From an uncultured Lachnospiraceae bacterium (GTDB taxonomy: Bacteria > Bacillota > Clostridia > Lachnospirales > Lachnospiraceae): 7,685 nucleotides of DNA. The stretch is from assembly GCA_958444395.1 (NCBI GenBank), contig CAUCOL010000082.1, positions 1-7,685 on the forward strand, in the 5' to 3' direction. The notes beneath the pieces are model-generated. The model ran no database searches. It worked only from the letters and a program-made list of their open reading frames with translations, and had not been told where the DNA came from. The position numbers and the translations under genes were made by a program. The stretch's first letter is position 1. Every line of letters begins with the position of its first letter. Shown in pieces: positions 4,646-7,685 of the stretch.

Positions 4646-6109
4646 TTAATGGTCATTTTCTATCATTTCCAGTATCAACTGTTTGGACGCATACTTCTCT
4701 GCTTCATCACTGCACTGCGCCAGAGAATGACTGATATAATCTGCCACCTCCTGTGGTGTCGTAAAGAATACCGGCATCTTTTCCAACGTATTTGCCATAA
4801 CTGCCCGGCGAAGCATCCGGCTGTGTCCCCGGAAGGATGCCTTTAACTCTGCGATCAGAGTACTTGCTGCGTCCTCTGCCTGCTGCGGTGTCACCTTCTG
4901 CTCCTCCGACTGATCCGTCAGCTCGATAAACAAACTGTTCGAAGAAAGCTGCATCTCGTAATTCAGCTCCCGGTAACTCTGCGTCAGTCCCAGCTTCTCG
5001 ATCGTATCCTTCTGTGCATCGCAGGTCTCCTCTAATACGGCATCCGCCATATTGATCGCTTCATACAGATGCTCCTGCTGTCCCTCGATCAGATGGAAAT
5101 GTTCTCCAAGCCATGCCAGCCTCTCTTCCGGCTCCTCGGGTGCATCCTTCCACTCTTCCCAGTCCTGCTGCAGGAACAGGGCGTTGATACCACAGATTAC
5201 TTTGTTCTGTGGCTGCTTTGCATCCTCCACCGGACCGTAGCCCCATGCCAGCACCACAGAATACACTTCATTGATCAGCTGCTGCAACAGCATATACAGA
5301 TCGGAAATGTCATTCAGCTTTGAAGCATTCACACGGATCTTCTCCGCATAGATACGATAGCCTTCTTCTCCCAGCGTATCATAATCCAGTCCGGAAAGCT
5401 CATGCAATACCGGAGCAAACTCCGTAAAATACTTATCCATCGCCGGCGTACTGTAAAGCATGGCATTCGTCCGGAACATGTACAGATATCCATCCAGTGC
5501 ACTCTGATCGGAACCTTTATAAACAGAAATGCTCTCCTGCACCAGATCATAGTAACGAACACCTGCCATACGCATCGGCAGCTGACCGAGTACCGCACGG
5601 ATATTATCACTGATGGCCATATTATCCTGTGAGGCAAATATAAAGTTTAACACCTTCTGTGCAAAGGAGGCATCGTCTTCAATCTCTTCTTTTTCTTCAT
5701 AGCGGTACTGGATACGGTTCAGGATATATTCATAGACAACAAACTGATCCACGTATGCTGTCAGAACCTGCATCTTGTCGATCACTTCCTGACGCAGTGC
5801 CTGCAGCGTTGTCTTTAATTCCGTTCTTTTCTCTTCCGTACAGTTCTGTGGCTCTCTAAACACAGCATAAATCACCTGATGCAATGCATCTGCCGTATCC
5901 TTTGCCGAATCAATGTATGGATTGATCCCTTCGGAAACCGTCTCATAGAAAATATAATACTCCATCATCAGCTTCAGTCTGGCATACTTGTCATGCAGCT
6001 GCATCGACTGCTTTAAGTATTCCGGCAAAAGCTGCTCCACATCTTTATTCTTATTTAATCCTTTAATACATTCTCTTATCTTTGTACTCATTGATCTGCG
6101 TGACTCCAT
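4646..6109 (-). CDS. Uncharacterised 487-residue helical protein
   Basis: I do not recognise the family. The sequence looks soluble and almost wholly alpha-helical, strongly acidic overall, with no signal peptide, membrane helix or obvious catalytic motif. Features seen are the acidic stretch RYEEKEEIEDDASFAQKVL (135-153), tyrosine-rich helices (VYEYILNRIQYRYE, 125-138), tryptophans in AWGYGP, DWEEWKD and LAWLGEHF, and a C-terminal helix ending LILEMIENDH. The ATG at 6109 has AGGA four bases upstream. A second in-frame ATG at 6091 (MSTKIREC) is possible but has only GGAG 12 bases away. The gene lies between the mannosyltransferase and the 119-residue gene, 20 bases from the latter. The regular helix pattern suggests a scaffold or regulatory protein rather than an enzyme, but this is inference. 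Gene reality is high; the function call is nil. Confidence 0.85.
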   Translation of the reverse strand: MESRRSMSTKIRECIKGLNKNKDVEQLLPEYLKQSMQLHDKYARLKLMMEYYIFYETVSEGINPYIDSAKDTADALHQVIYAVFREPQNCTEEKRTELKTTLQALRQEVIDKMQVLTAYVDQFVVYEYILNRIQYRYEEKEEIEDDASFAQKVLNFIFASQDNMAISDNIRAVLGQLPMRMAGVRYYDLVQESISVYKGSDQSALDGYLYMFRTNAMLYSTPAMDKYFTEFAPVLHELSGLDYDTLGEEGYRIYAEKIRVNASKLNDISDLYMLLQQLINEVYSVVLAWGYGPVEDAKQPQNKVICGINALFLQQDWEEWKDAPEEPEERLAWLGEHFHLIEGQQEHLYEAINMADAVLEETCDAQKDTIEKLGLTQSYRELNYEMQLSSNSLFIELTDQSEEQKVTPQQAEDAASTLIAELKASFRGHSRMLRRAVMANTLEKMPVFFTTPQEVADYISHSLAQCSDEAEKYASKQLILEMIENDH

Positions 6110-6159
6110 TCTTTCCTAACGATACTCTCCTCTCTGCCACCAAAGACAGACGAAAGTAT

Positions 6160-6202
6160 GTTCTATTTTTAGAACCGCCCCGAAGCAAAACTGCCCGAGG
6201 CG
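6160..6202 (-). other. Two hairpins between the mannosyltransferase and the 487-residue gene
   Basis: Just past the mannosyltransferase stop, on the minus strand, a GC-rich stem (6194-6202 with 6176-6184, 9 pairs of which three are G-U, 9-base loop) is followed at once by a perfect 6-bp palindromic hairpin GTTCTA-aaaa-TAGAAC (6160-6175). Neither is followed by a T-tract, so intrinsic termination is unlikely. They may be an RNA-processing or stability structure. A poor promoter-like pair (TTGCTT, 17 bases, TAGAAC) overlaps them, and I do not list it separately. Confidence 0.35.
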
Positions 6203-6222
6203 ATCCATGTCTTTTATTCTTT

Positions 6223-7685
6223 TTACCAGGTCTGTAATAATACCCAGGAATTAAACCATTTTAACCAATGCTCCGCATAGGAAATGGTCGTTGGTGCACC
6301 ACTTAATACCGGATAGAACAGGATGAACAGTCCTACGGCTACTGCCGCATAAACATACATCCATTTTCTTCTCTTCGGATGTTCTTTACAAATGATATAC
6401 ATCGTATATCCAATCATCACAGTGATAAATGGAACACTTGGGAAGTAGTGATAGATAAATACTACTCGCGTAACCAAAAACCACGGTGCATACTGTGCCA
6501 GATAACCCACACTTAAGAATGTGGCCTTGCCGTCCCTCTTCCAGATCACTCTGTACAGCATAAACAGGAACGCAGGAATACCTGCCCACCATACCAGCGG
6601 ATTACCAAAGGCACTGATACCTTCCCGAACCGTATCGGAAACCACACTGGAGTAATACCACATCGGACGATACATGATCGGCCACTGCCACCACTTAGAA
6701 GAATATGGATGTGTGGCATCCAGATTACTATGATAGTTATACATCGTCTTCTGTGCTTCGATCACCTTTGTGATCAGATTCCTATCCGTTCCATCATTAA
6801 ATGGAATATACGACAGAATATAGATCAGTGCCGGGATCACTACGAAGAATACGCAGCAGAACAAAAGCGTTTTGATCAGGTTCTTATGGAAGCATCCCAG
6901 GATATGGCTGTGCGCAATATCTCCGCTCTTTTCTTCCGGTGCTTTGGAAGCGTAAATGTATTCTCTGAAACGCTGGATCATCAGTGCAAAGAAGATGATC
7001 GCAAGTCCGGCAGAAGAATAGATTCCCGTCCATTTTGCTGCCCATCCAAAGCCCATCATGATACCGCAAAGTCCCAATGGAATAAATGTCTTCTTCAGGT
7101 CTGTATCATAGAAGCTGTACCTGCTGTAACAATACATAAAATAATACGACAGCATAATAAACAGCGTAACGAATACATCGATCGTGGCGATACGTGTCTG
7201 CACAAAATGCATAAAGTCAAATGCAAACAACACGGTAGTCACGGCACTGATCCATGTCTCCTTAAAGAACTTCTTGCCAAAATTATAAATAACCGGAAGC
7301 ATTAATACACCGAATAATGTTCCCATAAAACGCCAGCCAAACGGACACATGCCAAAAATACGGATACCGATCGACATGATAAATTTGCCAAGTGGCGGAT
7401 GTGTATTCTCATAGCAGTATAACTTGTGGATCATCTCATAGGCAGTACGCGCATGATAGATCTCATCAAAATAGGTTCCGTTCATATTCGTGGAACGGCC
7501 TTCATACTCATCCTGCTCATCAAACAGAGTCGGATAATCCTGCGCATTCGCCGGCACGACGACTGCCCCGGAGGTATCTGTAAATACAAGCTCCATCATG
7601 CTGTCGGCTGTATTGTCGGCAGCCGGCGAGAGCCGAAAATAACGGGCTGTTACATTGATATCTATATTGTTCCAGCAGAAAACAC
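6223..7685 (-). CDS. Protein O-mannosyltransferase family (PMT, GT39), partial at 5' end
   Basis: This is a multi-spanning GT-C glycosyltransferase that moves mannose from a lipid-phosphate carrier to protein at the membrane's outer face. The frame stays open from the window edge (7685) to TAA at 6223-6225, giving 486 visible residues, with the N-terminus missing. In visible numbering the first part (1-60) is a soluble segment, INVTARYFRLSP and MMELVFTDTSGAVVVP, as in clostridial PMTs. Next comes YFDEIYHARTAYE, whose D73-E74 (codons 7467-7462) are the catalytic acidic pair, then THPPLGK (94-100). Many hydrophobic helices follow, with the AAKWTGIYSS motif (215-224) and the late loop SSKWWQWPIMYRPMWYY typical of the family. 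It ends WFNSWVLLQTW. An ATG at 7599 is internal and is not the true start. It precedes the 487-residue gene by 113 bases. Annotation systems may call it phospholipid carrier-dependent glycosyltransferase. The acceptor protein is unknown. Confidence 0.93.
   Translation of the reverse strand, partial: VFCWNNIDINVTARYFRLSPAADNTADSMMELVFTDTSGAVVVPANAQDYPTLFDEQDEYEGRSTNMNGTYFDEIYHARTAYEMIHKLYCYENTHPPLGKFIMSIGIRIFGMCPFGWRFMGTLFGVLMLPVIYNFGKKFFKETWISAVTTVLFAFDFMHFVQTRIATIDVFVTLFIMLSYYFMYCYSRYSFYDTDLKKTFIPLGLCGIMMGFGWAAKWTGIYSSAGLAIIFFALMIQRFREYIYASKAPEEKSGDIAHSHILGCFHKNLIKTLLFCCVFFVVIPALIYILSYIPFNDGTDRNLITKVIEAQKTMYNYHSNLDATHPYSSKWWQWPIMYRPMWYYSSVVSDTVREGISAFGNPLVWWAGIPAFLFMLYRVIWKRDGKATFLSVGYLAQYAPWFLVTRVVFIYHYFPSVPFITVMIGYTMYIICKEHPKRRKWMYVYAAVAVGLFILFYPVLSGAPTTISYAEHWLKWFNSWVLLQTW

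Noticed and set aside
6709..7305. 198-residue plus-strand open frame
   Set aside because: It is wholly antisense to the well-supported mannosyltransferase, its product is rich in Cys, His and Arg without any recognisable motif, and it reads as a shadow of membrane-helix codons.
7597..7599. ATG as the start of the mannosyltransferase
   Set aside because: The frame continues upstream to the window edge with family-like residues (INVTARYFRLSP), so the true start lies outside the window.
1..7685. CRISPR array, tRNA, rRNA or transposase
   Set aside because: I saw no regularly spaced direct repeats, no cloverleaf or rRNA signature sequences, and no transposase or integrase motif on either strand.

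Overview
This window looks like chromosomal DNA of a spore-forming, low-to-mid GC Firmicute, most likely a Lachnospiraceae-type Clostridia. The evidence is the gene set: a four-cysteine ribosomal protein L28, an Asp23/Gls24 protein followed by the fatty-acid kinase FakA, the sporulation protein GerW (YtfJ) next to a DUF2953 protein (the YtfI/YtfJ pair of Bacillus), and a clostridial-type protein O-mannosyltransferase. Ribosome binding sites are strong AGGAGG-type. I cannot name the genus. All genes but one lie on the minus strand, so the window reads biologically from right to left.

Right half (7685 down to 2782): a five-gene minus-strand cluster. It starts with a PMT-family membrane mannosyltransferase whose 5' end lies outside the window. 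Next come a 487-residue helical protein and a 119-residue protein, neither of which I recognise. The last two are a DUF2953 membrane-anchored protein with an unusually long lysine-rich linker, and GerW. The last four genes are 12 to 77 bases apart and look like one operon. The gap between the PMT gene and the 487-residue gene is longer (113 bases) and contains two hairpins but no convincing T-tract terminator.

Middle (about 2781 to 2053): rpmB (L28) has its own good promoter at 2656-2684, an AAGGAGG ribosome binding site and a hairpin terminator just after the stop. Past that terminator is a gene-free stretch, 2053-2381. It holds a second strong minus-strand terminator, an extra perfect hairpin, and a roughly 130-bp nested inverted-repeat element with imperfect 16-bp ends and a 7-bp flanking direct repeat, which resembles a MITE or other short palindromic element.

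Left part (2052 to 1): a 46-residue two-helix membrane microprotein lies on the plus strand, divergent from asp23. The two genes appear to share an AT-rich promoter zone around 1857-1866. Asp23/Gls24 and then FakA (GTG start, cut off by the window's left edge) form a minus-strand operon. FakA phosphorylates fatty acids bound to FakB proteins, and Asp23-family proteins are envelope-stress or membrane-associated proteins often encoded beside it.

I found no CRISPR array, tRNA, rRNA, transposase or phage gene. The features most worth a second look are the inverted-repeat element, the unlisted microprotein, and the two unrecognised proteins between the mannosyltransferase and the sporulation pair.
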